Of a stretch of DNA of 64,000 nt, positions 45,275 through 53,172 are shown in pieces. Where the stretch lies: contig BPGK01000001.1 of NCBI GenBank assembly GCA_026002995.1, positions 372,001-436,000 of the forward strand, read 5' to 3'. The DNA comes from Gaiellaceae bacterium. GTDB lineage: Bacteria; Actinomycetota; Thermoleophilia; Gaiellales; Gaiellaceae. A model generated the notes under the pieces. That model was not told the origin of the DNA. It made no database searches and saw only the letters and a list, made by a program, of their open reading frames with translations. Every line of letters starts with the position of its first letter. The stretch's first letter is position 1. The position numbers were made by a program, and so were the translations under genes.

Positions 45275-47383
45275 CTGAGCAGCGTCGCCCAGCAGTCGCT
45301 CCACCGGGCCCTCGGCCTCACCGACTCCGAGTACGACCGCATCGTCGGCCTCCTCGGGCGCGAGCCGAACCACTTCGAGCTCGCGGTCTTCTCGCTGCTT
45401 TGGTCCGAGCACTGCGGGTACAAGCACTCGGCGCTCCTCCTGCGCCGCCTGCCGACCGAGGGCGAGCGGGTCCTGCAAGGGCCGGGCGAGAACGCCGGCG
45501 TGCTCGACCTCGGAGACGGCCTCGCGGTCGCCTTCAAGGTCGAGAGCCACAACCATCCGTCCGCGGTGGAGCCCTTCCAGGGGGCGGCGACGGGCGTGGG
45601 CGGAATCCTGCGCGATATCGTCTCGATGGGCGCGCGCCCGGTGGCGCTCCTCGACGGCCTACGGTTTGGCGAGCCGGACTGGCACTTCTCGCGCGCTGTG
45701 GGAGGGATCGGCCACTACGGGAACTGCGTCGGCGTCCCGACCGTGGGCGGCGAGACCGTCTTCGACGAGGCCTACCGCGACAACTGCCTCGTGAACGCCA
45801 TGTGCGTCGGGCTGCTCCCCGTCGAGCGGCTGACGCGGGCGAAGGCGACGGGGTCCGGGCTCTCGGTCCTCCTCTACGGCGCCACCACCGGGCGCGACGG
45901 GATCGGCGGCGCCTCGGTGCTCGCGAGCCAGGAGCTCGGCGACGAGTCGGCGGAGAAGCGCCCCTCGGTGCAGATCGGCGACCCGTTCACCGGCAAGAAG
46001 CTGATCGAGGCCTCGGTCGAGCTCGTCTCGGCCGGGCTCGTCGAGTCGCTCCAGGACTGCGGCGCCGCAGGGATCGCGTCCGCGCTCTCCGAGATGGCGG
46101 CCGACTACGGCATCGACGTGCACCTCGACCGCGTCCCGCTCCGGGAGGAGGGGATGGAGCCGTGGGAGGTGATGATCTCCGAGAGCCAGGAGCGGATGGT
46201 CGCGATCGTGCGGCCGCAGATGCTGGAGGCGGTCGAGGCGGTGCTCGACCGCTGGGAGCTGCACCACGCGGTGATCGGCGAGGTGACGTCGACGGGCGAG
46301 CTGCGCGCCACCTGGCACGGCGAGGTCGTCGGCGCGATCCCGGCTCGGCTTCTGACCGACGAGTGCCCGCGGTACGAGGTCGCGCAGCGTCCCCGCCTCC
46401 CCCGCCCCGAGCGCGAGATCGTGGACGCGCCGGCGACGGCCGAGGCGCTCCTCGCGCTCCTCGCGTCCCCGGGCGTGCGCAGCCGCGAGCCCGTCTACCG
46501 GCGCTACGACCAGCTCGTCGGCTCACGGACGGTCCGGCGCCCGGGTCTGGACGCCGCGGTGCTCCGGCTGCGCCCATCGATGCGCGGGCTCGCGCTCTCG
46601 CTCGACGGGCAGGGACGGATCGCCCGGCTCGACCCGTTCACGGGGGGTGCGCTCGCCGTGCTCGAGGCCGCCCGAAACGTCGCCTGCGCGGGCGGCGAGC
46701 CCCTCGGTCTCACCGACTGCCTCAACTTCGGGAATCCGGAGAAGCCCGAGGTCGGCTGGGAGCTCGCCGAGGCGATCGAGGGGATGGCGCAGGCCTGCGA
46801 GGCCCTCGGCGTGCCGATCGTCTCGGGAAACGTCTCCCTCTACAACGAGACGAATGGACGCGCGATCCATCCGACGCCCGTGGTCGGCGCGGTCGGTCTC
46901 GTCCAGGACGTGCGCCTCGTGCCGAAGGGCTGGCGGGAGGGCGACGTGGTGCTGCTCGCAGGAGCGGGTGCGCTCTCGCTCGCCGGCTCCGAGTACCAGG
47001 CCCGCTTCGGCGAGGTGAGCGGCAGGCCGGCGCCCCTCGACCTCGAGGTAGAAGCGCGACTCGTCTCCTTCCTCTGGCGGGCGGCGCCTCTCTGCTCGCT
47101 CGTCCACGACGCCTCCGAAGGAGGGCTTGCGGTCGCACTCGCAGAGAGCGCTCTCGTCTCGGACGTGGGCGCGCGCCTCGAGCTCCTCGACGAGCCTGTC
47201 GAGCTCTTCGGCGAGGTCGGCGGCCGGGCCGTGCTCGCGTGCCGGGCGGAGGTCGTTGCAGACCTCGAGCGGCTCGCCCACGAGTCCGGCGTGCCCCTGC
47301 GACGCGCCGGGGAGGTCGGGGGCGATACGCTGCTCGGGGTGGAGTTGCGCGAGCTGCGCACAGCCCACGGGAGCGAGAGCTGA
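45275..47383 (+). CDS. purL: FGAM synthase large subunit PurL, apparent CTG start
   Basis: 702 residues; the ATP-dependent subunit of FGAM synthase working with PurS and PurQ. The conserved N-terminus [40 protein letters not shown] (active-site His) and [20 protein letters not shown] is encoded upstream of the first ATG/GTG/TTG (GTG at 45500). Between the in-frame stop at 45263 and this block the only plausible initiator is CTG at 45275. Starting at 45500 would delete 75 residues including the catalytic segment. Later motifs: [31 protein letters not shown], and [18 protein letters not shown] overlap with purF. Confidence 0.92.
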   Translation: MSSVAQQSLHRALGLTDSEYDRIVGLLGREPNHFELAVFSLLWSEHCGYKHSALLLRRLPTEGERVLQGPGENAGVLDLGDGLAVAFKVESHNHPSAVEPFQGAATGVGGILRDIVSMGARPVALLDGLRFGEPDWHFSRAVGGIGHYGNCVGVPTVGGETVFDEAYRDNCLVNAMCVGLLPVERLTRAKATGSGLSVLLYGATTGRDGIGGASVLASQELGDESAEKRPSVQIGDPFTGKKLIEASVELVSAGLVESLQDCGAAGIASALSEMAADYGIDVHLDRVPLREEGMEPWEVMISESQERMVAIVRPQMLEAVEAVLDRWELHHAVIGEVTSTGELRATWHGEVVGAIPARLLTDECPRYEVAQRPRLPRPEREIVDAPATAEALLALLASPGVRSREPVYRRYDQLVGSRTVRRPGLDAAVLRLRPSMRGLALSLDGQGRIARLDPFTGGALAVLEAARNVACAGGEPLGLTDCLNFGNPEKPEVGWELAEAIEGMAQACEALGVPIVSGNVSLYNETNGRAIHPTPVVGAVGLVQDVRLVPKGWREGDVVLLAGAGALSLAGSEYQARFGEVSGRPAPLDLEVEARLVSFLWRAAPLCSLVHDASEGGLAVALAESALVSDVGARLELLDEPVELFGEVGGRAVLACRAEVVADLERLAHESGVPLRRAGEVGGDTLLGVELRELRTAHGSES

Positions 47384-48759
47384 TGTGCGGGGTGTTCGGG
47401 ATCCGATCGCTGGAGCGGGACGTCGCGCGTCTCGCCTACTTCGGGCTGTTCGCGCTCCAGCACCGCGGCCAGGAGTCGGCGGGGATCGCCGTCTCGGAGC
47501 GAGGTCGGCTGACCGTCCTCCGCGACATGGGGCTCGTCGCGCAGGTCTTCAACGAGCAGCAGCTCCAGGCGCTCCCGGGCGAAGTCGCGATCGGGCACAC
47601 GCGCTACTCGACCACCGGAGCGAACCGGTGGGCGAACGCGCAGCCGCTCATCCACCACGGGCGGGCGCGCACCGTCGCCCTCGGGCACAACGGCAACCTC
47701 GTCAACGCCGAGGAGCTGCGCGCCGAGCTCCTCGAGGACGGCGTCCGGCTCGGCTCGGGCTCCGATACGGAGGTCATCGCCGCGCTCATCGGGCGCGACC
47801 CCGCCCCGCTCGCCGAGGCGGTCGCCAACGCAATGGCTCGGCTCGAGGGCGCCTACTCGGTCGCGGCGCTCGCGGAGGAGACGCTCGTCGCCTTCCGCGA
47901 CCCGAACGGGTTTCGCCCGCTGACGCTCGGGCGCATCGGCGAGGACTGGGTCGTCGCCTCGGAGACGTGCGCGCTCGATCTCGTCGGCGCGGAGGTCGTG
48001 CGCGACGTGCGGCCCGGGGAGGTGGTCTGGGTCGACGCCGACGGCCTCCACTCGGCGCAGGCCGTCCCCGCCGGCCCGAGCGCGCTCTGCATCTTCGAGC
48101 ACGTGTACTTCGCGAGGCCGGACTCGCGCGTCGCCGGGGTGGAGGTACACGGTGTCCGGGTGCGGATGGGGGAGCGGCTCGCGCGCGAGGCTCCCGTGGA
48201 CGCCGACCTCGTCATCCCCATCCCCGACTCGGGGACGCCGGCCGCGATCGGCTTCTCGAAGGAGTCGGGCATCCCCTTCGACGAGGGACTGATCAAGAAC
48301 CGCTACGTCGCGCGCACGTTCATCCAGCCCGACCAGGAGATGCGCGAGCAGGGGATCCGACTCAAGTTCAACCCGCTCGCCGAGGTCGCCGGGCGGCGAA
48401 TCGTCGTCGTGGACGACTCGATCGTGCGCGGGAACACCATGCGGCAGCTCGTGCAGATGCTCCTCGCTGCGGGAGCGGCCGAGGTGCACGTCCGCATCTC
48501 CTCGCCACCGGTCGTCGCGCCGTGCTTCTACGGGATCGACATGGCCGACGAGGACGAGCTCGCCGCCGCCCACCGTTCGGTGGAGGAGATGCGCGAGCTC
48601 ATCGGCGCCACGTCTCTCCACTACCTCTCGGTCGAGGGGATGCAGGAGGCGACCGGGCTTCCCGAGGACTCGGTCTGCCGCGCCTGCTTCACGCGCGAGT
48701 ATCCGACCCGCGTGCCAGGGCGGGTCGCGAAGCTCCGCTTCGAGCCCGCGCCTGCGTGA
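47383..48759 (+). CDS. purF: Amidophosphoribosyltransferase
   Basis: 458 residues; committed first step of purine synthesis, PRPP plus glutamine to phosphoribosylamine. Starts MCGVFGIRS, so Cys2 becomes the N-terminal nucleophile after Met removal with no propeptide. PRPP-binding IVVVDDSIVRGNTMRQLVQM. Cysteines in CIFEHVYFARP, VAPCFYGIDMAD and SVCRACFTREYP match the four ligands of the Fe-S form (Bacillus type). Start overlaps the purL stop. Oxygen-sensitive cluster control and feedback by nucleotides are expected for this type. Confidence 0.96.
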   Translation: MCGVFGIRSLERDVARLAYFGLFALQHRGQESAGIAVSERGRLTVLRDMGLVAQVFNEQQLQALPGEVAIGHTRYSTTGANRWANAQPLIHHGRARTVALGHNGNLVNAEELRAELLEDGVRLGSGSDTEVIAALIGRDPAPLAEAVANAMARLEGAYSVAALAEETLVAFRDPNGFRPLTLGRIGEDWVVASETCALDLVGAEVVRDVRPGEVVWVDADGLHSAQAVPAGPSALCIFEHVYFARPDSRVAGVEVHGVRVRMGERLAREAPVDADLVIPIPDSGTPAAIGFSKESGIPFDEGLIKNRYVARTFIQPDQEMREQGIRLKFNPLAEVAGRRIVVVDDSIVRGNTMRQLVQMLLAAGAAEVHVRISSPPVVAPCFYGIDMADEDELAAAHRSVEEMRELIGATSLHYLSVEGMQEATGLPEDSVCRACFTREYPTRVPGRVAKLRFEPAPA

Positions 48760-48783
48760 CGCTCCACGTCGGCCGTGGGCGGC

Positions 48784-49638
48784 TTACGTGAGCTCGCCCC
48801 AGCGGCGGTAGCGGATGACTCGCCTCGCCGTGCGCTCGTCGACGCCGCGCTCGAGGAGGCGTTGTCGCGCCTCGCCTTCCTGGGCCAAGCGAAGGAAGAG
48901 CCAGGCGATGGCGACGACCGTCACAAGTGAGCCCTCGAGCATCATGATCGAGCCGGCGAGGCTCTGGTCGGCCTCCGGCGAGAGGCCGAGGAAGTCGCGG
49001 CCCGTGTCGTAGACGTCGTAGAACGGCTCCCCCGCCCAGACGAAGACGTTGCCGAGCAGGGTTCCCACGAGCCGGACGGCGACGACGTAGGCGAGCTTCC
49101 AGCCGGTGCCGAACCACTCCGGAGCGGGCAGGGTCTCGAGCACGGGCAGCCAGAGCACGATCCCTGCGGAGAAGAACGCGATGTGCTGGAGGGCGTGCAC
49201 TGCACCGTTCGTCACCGAAGCCTCGTAGAGCGTCGGCAGGTGCCAGAGGGCGAGGTTGACGCTCCAGACCGGGAGCGCGAGGAAGGGGTTCGCGAAGATC
49301 TTCAGGCGCAGGACGCCTGGAAGCGCGAGGAGCGGCCGCACGAGCGGCCCCGTCAGCCCGGCGAGGATGCAGAGCGGGGCGAGGTCGCCGAGCAGGAGGT
49401 GCTGCGCCATGTGGAACGAGAAGAGCTCGTCCTCGGCCACTGCGGCGAGCGGAGACGAGACGGCGACGAGGAGGAGCGCGACCCCGAGCGCGAAGAGCGT
49501 GATGCGCCAGCGCGGCACGGGCTGCCCTCGGCGAGCGAGCGTCCGCGCGCGGACGCCGTAGGCGATCGCCACGATGGCGATCGGAGCGAGCTGGAGTGGG
49601 GCGAAGGTCCAGCTCGTCAGGAGCGATGTCGCGCTCAC
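48784..49638 (-). CDS. ctaG: Cytochrome c oxidase assembly protein, CtaG (caa3 type)
   Basis: 284 residues, seven-helix membrane protein of the caa3_CtaG family needed for copper-dependent assembly of cytochrome oxidase. FSFHMAQHLLLGDLAPLCIL with two histidines, then VNLALWHLPTLYEASVTNGA and HALQHIAFFSAGIVLWLPVL carry the conserved His residues. C-terminal helix and basic tail. GTG 6 nt after TACAGT on the minus strand. Divergent from purM with two palindromes between them. Confidence 0.88.
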   Translation of the reverse strand: MSATSLLTSWTFAPLQLAPIAIVAIAYGVRARTLARRGQPVPRWRITLFALGVALLLVAVSSPLAAVAEDELFSFHMAQHLLLGDLAPLCILAGLTGPLVRPLLALPGVLRLKIFANPFLALPVWSVNLALWHLPTLYEASVTNGAVHALQHIAFFSAGIVLWLPVLETLPAPEWFGTGWKLAYVVAVRLVGTLLGNVFVWAGEPFYDVYDTGRDFLGLSPEADQSLAGSIMMLEGSLVTVVAIAWLFLRLAQEGEARQRLLERGVDERTARRVIRYRRWGELT

Positions 49639-49644
49639 GGGGCC

Positions 49645-49650
49645 ACTGTA
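49645..49650 (-). promoter_or_regulatory. -10 element for ctaG (leaderless)
   Basis: TACAGT on the minus strand, 6 nt before the GTG at 49638. The nearer palindrome is centred 57 bp upstream of the inferred start. Confidence 0.5.
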
Positions 49651-49687
49651 GAGCGGCGGGGAGAGCGCACAGCGCAGGGAGAGCCTT

Positions 49688-49702
49688 GTGGCTCTGAGCC
49701 AC
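49688..49702. promoter_or_regulatory. Palindromic operator-like site 1 (ctaG side)
   Basis: GTGGCTCTGAGCCAC, a perfect inverted repeat with 7-bp arms and one central T. Centre at 49695, which is 57 bp upstream of the ctaG start. Same core as site 2. Confidence 0.55.
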
Positions 49703-49739
49703 GAGCGCGAGATCCCCAGGCCTCGACCGGGCCCCCGAC

Positions 49740-49760
49740 TTCGTGGCTCTGAGCCACGAA
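49740..49760. promoter_or_regulatory. Palindromic operator-like site 2 (purM side)
   Basis: The same 15-bp core extended to 10-bp arms by flanking TTC and GAA. Centre at 49750, 58 bp upstream of the purM start and 55 bp from site 1. The near-equal distance to each start suggests an activator or a looping repressor dimer. An 11-bp core GGCTCTGAGCC occurs again at 56528-56538, before the propeller gene. Confidence 0.6.
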
Positions 49761-49794
49761 GCTGGTCTCACGCCCCCGGACGAGGGGCCGCGCA

Positions 49795-49800
49795 TAGACT
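49795..49800 (+). promoter_or_regulatory. -10 element for purM (leaderless)
   Basis: TAGACT, 7 nt, then GTG at 49808: the same hexamer and spacing as purD. Confidence 0.6.
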
Positions 49801-49807
49801 CGACTGC

Positions 49808-50716
49808 GTGACCCACGAGCGCCGGACGTACGCCTCGGCGGGCGTGTCCATCGACAAGGCGGACGCGGTCGTCTCGCGCCTGCGCGAGGCCGTCGAGTCC
49901 ACGGGCGCGACGGGCTTCGGGGCGTTCGCCGGCCTGCACCCGCTCGGCGACGGACGGCTACTCGCCGCCTCGACAGACGGCGTGGGGACGAAGTTGATCC
50001 TCGCGCGTGAGCGCGGGGCGCTGCGCGTCTGCGGCGCCGATCTCGCGGCGCACTGCATCAACGACGTCGCGACGAGCGGCGCCGAGCCGCTCCTCTTCCT
50101 CGACTACGTCGCGGCGAGCGAGATCGATCTCGAGCAGGTCGCGGAGCTCGTGGAGGGGGCCGCCGAGGTCTGCCGGGAGGCCGGCGTCGCACTCGTCGGG
50201 GGCGAGACCGCCGAGCTGCCCGGGATCTATCGCGAGGGTGAGCTCGACTTCGCCGGAACGTGCGTCGGCGTCGTCGAGCGCGGGTGTCTGATCGACGGCT
50301 CCCGGATCGAGGCAGGCGACGCCGTGATCGGGCTCCCGTCGGCGGGTGTGCACGCGAACGGCTTCACGCTCGTTCGGAAGATCCTCGAGGAGGAAGACTA
50401 CGACGGGGACGATCTGCTCGCGCCAACGCGTCTCTACCTCTCCGACGTGAGGAGGCTGCGCGCGTCGCTCGACGTCCGCGGGCTCGCGCACGTGACGGGA
50501 GGAGGGATCGTCGGGAACCTCTCGCGCATCCTCCCCGACGGGCTTCGGCCCGAGATCGACTGGGACGCCTGGGAGCGACCTCCGGTCTTTCGCTGGCTGG
50601 CGCAGTACGTGGAGGAGGACGAGCTGCGCCGCGTGTTCAACCTCGGCATCGGGTACTGCGCGATCGTCCCCGATCCCGGCGAGGAGCGCGTGATCGGGAG
50701 GATCGTCACCGCGTGA
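49808..50716 (+). CDS. purM: AIR synthetase (phosphoribosylformylglycinamidine cyclo-ligase)
   Basis: 302 residues, shorter than the usual 330-350. Closes the imidazole ring to form AIR. RTYASAGVSIDKADAVVSRL, LLAASTDGVGTKLILARERG, GADLAAHCINDVATSGAEPL, VALVGGETAELPGIY and HVTGGGIVGNLSRILP are all present. The length difference lies in short linkers and a trimmed C-terminus. First gene of purM-purN-purH; GTGA overlap with purN. Confidence 0.95.
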   Translation: MTHERRTYASAGVSIDKADAVVSRLREAVESTGATGFGAFAGLHPLGDGRLLAASTDGVGTKLILARERGALRVCGADLAAHCINDVATSGAEPLLFLDYVAASEIDLEQVAELVEGAAEVCREAGVALVGGETAELPGIYREGELDFAGTCVGVVERGCLIDGSRIEAGDAVIGLPSAGVHANGFTLVRKILEEEDYDGDDLLAPTRLYLSDVRRLRASLDVRGLAHVTGGGIVGNLSRILPDGLRPEIDWDAWERPPVFRWLAQYVEEDELRRVFNLGIGYCAIVPDPGEERVIGRIVTA

Positions 50717-51255
50717 TCGGCGTCCTCGTCAGCGGCGAGGGGACGAACCTGCAGGCGCTCCTCGACGACGGGCTCCCCGTGAGCGCGGTCGCCTCCAACG
50801 TGGCGGGGGCTCGGGCCCTCCGGCGGGCGGAGGCCGCGCACGTTCCGACGGCGGTCTTCGCGCTCGAGGACTACGACGACCGCGAGGCACGCGACCTCGC
50901 GATGGCCGACTGGCTCGAGGAGCACCGCGTCGAGCTCGTCGTATGCGCCGGGTACATGCACCTGCTCACCCCTGCGTTCCTCCGCCGCTTCCCCGATCGG
51001 GTCGTGAACATCCATCCGGCGCCGCTGCCGGAGTTTCCCGGCGCGCACGCGCTCGAGGATCTCCTCGCCGCGGGCGCGACGGAGTCGGCCGCGACCGTGC
51101 ACTACGTCGACGAAGGCGTCGACACCGGCGTCGTAATCGCCACCGAGCCCGTGCCTGTGCTCCCCGGCGACACGGTGGAGACGCTCCGCGAGCGCGTCCA
51201 CGAGGCCGAGCACCGGCTGCTCCCACGCGTGGTTCGAGAGCTGTGCGGGCGCTGA
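50713..51255 (+). CDS. purN: Phosphoribosylglycinamide formyltransferase (GART)
   Basis: 180 residues; adds a formyl group from 10-formyl-tetrahydrofolate to GAR. IGVLVSGEGTNLQALLD starts the Rossmann-like fold; the catalytic set is Asn-His in VNIHPAPLPEFPGAHALE and Asp in VHYVDEGVDTG. GTG start overlapping the purM stop; the 3' end overlaps purH by 13 nt. Confidence 0.95.
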   Translation: MIGVLVSGEGTNLQALLDDGLPVSAVASNVAGARALRRAEAAHVPTAVFALEDYDDREARDLAMADWLEEHRVELVVCAGYMHLLTPAFLRRFPDRVVNIHPAPLPEFPGAHALEDLLAAGATESAATVHYVDEGVDTGVVIATEPVPVLPGDTVETLRERVHEAEHRLLPRVVRELCGR

Positions 51256-52778
51256 TCTCGGTCTACGAGAAGTCGGGTCTCACCGCGTTCGCACGCGGCC
51301 TGCTCGACATCGGCTTCGAGCTCGTCGCGAGCGGGGGAACCGCGACGGCGCTCGCGGATGCGGGCCTGCCCGTGACGCGCGTCGAGGACGTGACGGGCTT
51401 CCCGGAGCTGCTCGGAGGGCGCGTCAAGACACTGCACCCGCGGATCCACGCCGGCATCCTGGCGCGCCGAGAGGTGGCGGACGACCTCGCTGCGCTCGCA
51501 GAGCACGGAATCGAGCCGTTCGACCTCGTCTGCGTGAACCTCTACCCGTTCGAGCTCGTCGCCGACCGACCCGGGATGGCGGAAGCGGAGATCGTCGAGA
51601 TGATCGATATCGGGGGTCCGTCGCTGCTGAGAGCCGCCGCAAAGAACCACGCGGCCGTCACGGTCGTCTGTCGTCCGGCCGACTACGAGGCAGTCCTGGC
51701 CGAGCTGCGAGCCCGAGGAGGAACGACCTCCCTCGAGACGCGCAGGCGGCTCGCCGGCGTCGCCTTCGCCGCCTCGGCGGCGTACGAGTCCGCGATCGCG
51801 CGCTGGTTCCAGCGGGAGACGCCCTTCCCGGAGACGCTCGTGCCCGCGTTCGACAAGGCGCTCGACCTCGCCTACGGCGAGAATCCGCAGCAGCGAGCGG
51901 CCTACTACGCGGAGCGAGGGAGGCGGCGACACCTCCTCTCGCGCGTGGAGCAGCTCCACGGGAAGCCGCTCTCGTTCAACAACCTCAACGACCTGTCTGC
52001 CGCGAGGCTGCTCCTCCGCGAGCTCGAGGAGCCCGCGTGCGTGATCGTGAAGCACGCCAACCCGTGTGGCGTCGCGCTGGGCAACTCGATCGAGGAGGCC
52101 TACGAGCGCGCGCTCGCGGCCGACCCCGTCTCGGCCTACGGGGGCGTCGTCGCGCTCAATCGCGCCGTGACCGCTGCGCTCGGAGAGAGGCTCGCGGAGC
52201 AGTTCGTCGAGGTGCTCTTCGCTCCCGGCTACGACGAGCAGGCGATGGAGGCGCTCGCGCGCAAGGCATCGACGCGCGTGCTGAACGACCTCGAGCGGCG
52301 GAACCCGACGGAGCCCGAGCGCGACTATCGGCGTGTGCTCGGAGGGCTCCTCGTCCAGGATCGCGACTGGGAGACCGAGGGGCGCGAGAGCATGGAGGTC
52401 GTCGCCGGCCGGCTCGCCGAGCACGAGTGGAGCGACCTCGTCTTCGCGTGGAAGGTGGTCAAGCACGTCGTCTCGAACGCCATCGTGCTCGCGAAGAATC
52501 GGCAGACGATCGGGATCGGCGCCGGCCAGACGAGCCGTGTGGACGCCGTTCGAATCGCGGTCGAGAAGGCCAGGGAGCTCGGGCACGACGTGCGGGGCGC
52601 GGTTCTCGCCTCGGACGCCTTCTTCCCCTTCCCGGACGGCCCGCAGCTCGCCCTCGAGGCAGGTGTGCGGGTGCTGGTTCAGCCCGGGGGCTCGAGGCGC
52701 GACGCCGAGGTCGTCGCGGTCGTCGAGGAGGCACGGGCGGCGATGGTCTTCACCCACCGCCGCCACTTTCGCCACTGA
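51243..52778 (+). CDS. purH: Bifunctional AICAR transformylase/IMP cyclohydrolase
   Basis: 511 residues; the last two steps to IMP. N-terminal cyclohydrolase domain RALISVYEKSGLTAFARGLL, ELVASGGTATALADAG and GRVKTLHPRIHAGILARR; C-terminal transformylase with SFNNLNDLSAARLLLRELEE, IVKHANPCGVALG and SDAFFPFPDG. GTG start within purN. End of the operon. Confidence 0.96.
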   Translation: MRALISVYEKSGLTAFARGLLDIGFELVASGGTATALADAGLPVTRVEDVTGFPELLGGRVKTLHPRIHAGILARREVADDLAALAEHGIEPFDLVCVNLYPFELVADRPGMAEAEIVEMIDIGGPSLLRAAAKNHAAVTVVCRPADYEAVLAELRARGGTTSLETRRRLAGVAFAASAAYESAIARWFQRETPFPETLVPAFDKALDLAYGENPQQRAAYYAERGRRRHLLSRVEQLHGKPLSFNNLNDLSAARLLLRELEEPACVIVKHANPCGVALGNSIEEAYERALAADPVSAYGGVVALNRAVTAALGERLAEQFVEVLFAPGYDEQAMEALARKASTRVLNDLERRNPTEPERDYRRVLGGLLVQDRDWETEGRESMEVVAGRLAEHEWSDLVFAWKVVKHVVSNAIVLAKNRQTIGIGAGQTSRVDAVRIAVEKARELGHDVRGAVLASDAFFPFPDGPQLALEAGVRVLVQPGGSRRDAEVVAVVEEARAAMVFTHRRHFRH

Positions 52779-52817
52779 GGTCGTGGAGACCCCGCTCGCG
52801 GGAGGCTCTCGGCTCGA

Positions 52818-53153
52818 TCAGGCGATCTCCTCGTCCTCGTTGAGGATGTGCGCGAAGCGAGAGCGTGCCTCCTCGAGCTCGACGCGCTTTCCCGCCTCGA
52901 GCTCGCGGCGGAGGTCGAGTAGGAGCTTCGCCACCTCGGGGCGACCGTCGAGCTCCGCCTCGATCCGCGCCAGGACGCACCCCCGTTCCCAGAACGGGCA
53001 CTCCTCTCCCGGACAGCGCTGCGCGTGGCCCTCGGCGATGAGCTCGATCGTGCACAGCGGTCGGTGCGCGTCGCGCGGCTTCACCCGTCGAGCGTCGATC
53101 GCGCCCACCGGCGCTCCATCGGAGACGGCGCGGATCCGTGTGCGGGAAGTCAC
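52818..53153 (-). CDS. Small four-cysteine protein divergent from CBS, unknown function
   Basis: 111 residues. Four cysteines (34, 47, 52, 59) in LCTIELIAEGHAQRCPGEEC followed by PFWERGC suggest a Zn or Fe-S site; the C-terminal half is helical (LARIEAELDG, LLLDLRRELEAGKRVELEEA). Family not recognised. GTG start is 20 nt from the cbs start, so the two promoters overlap. A metal- or redox-responsive partner of sulfur metabolism is possible, but only position supports this. Confidence 0.6.
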   Translation of the reverse strand: MTSRTRIRAVSDGAPVGAIDARRVKPRDAHRPLCTIELIAEGHAQRCPGEECPFWERGCVLARIEAELDGRPEVAKLLLDLRRELEAGKRVELEEARSRFAHILNEDEEIA

Positions 53154-53157
53154 GGAG

Positions 53158-53163
53158 TAGGCT
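53158..53163 (+). promoter_or_regulatory. -10 element for cbs
   Basis: TAGGCT, 9 nt before the GTG at 53173 (a GTG in another frame lies 5 nt after the box). Near-leaderless spacing, slightly longer than usual here. Confidence 0.4.
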
Positions 53164-53172
53164 TCGAGGTGC

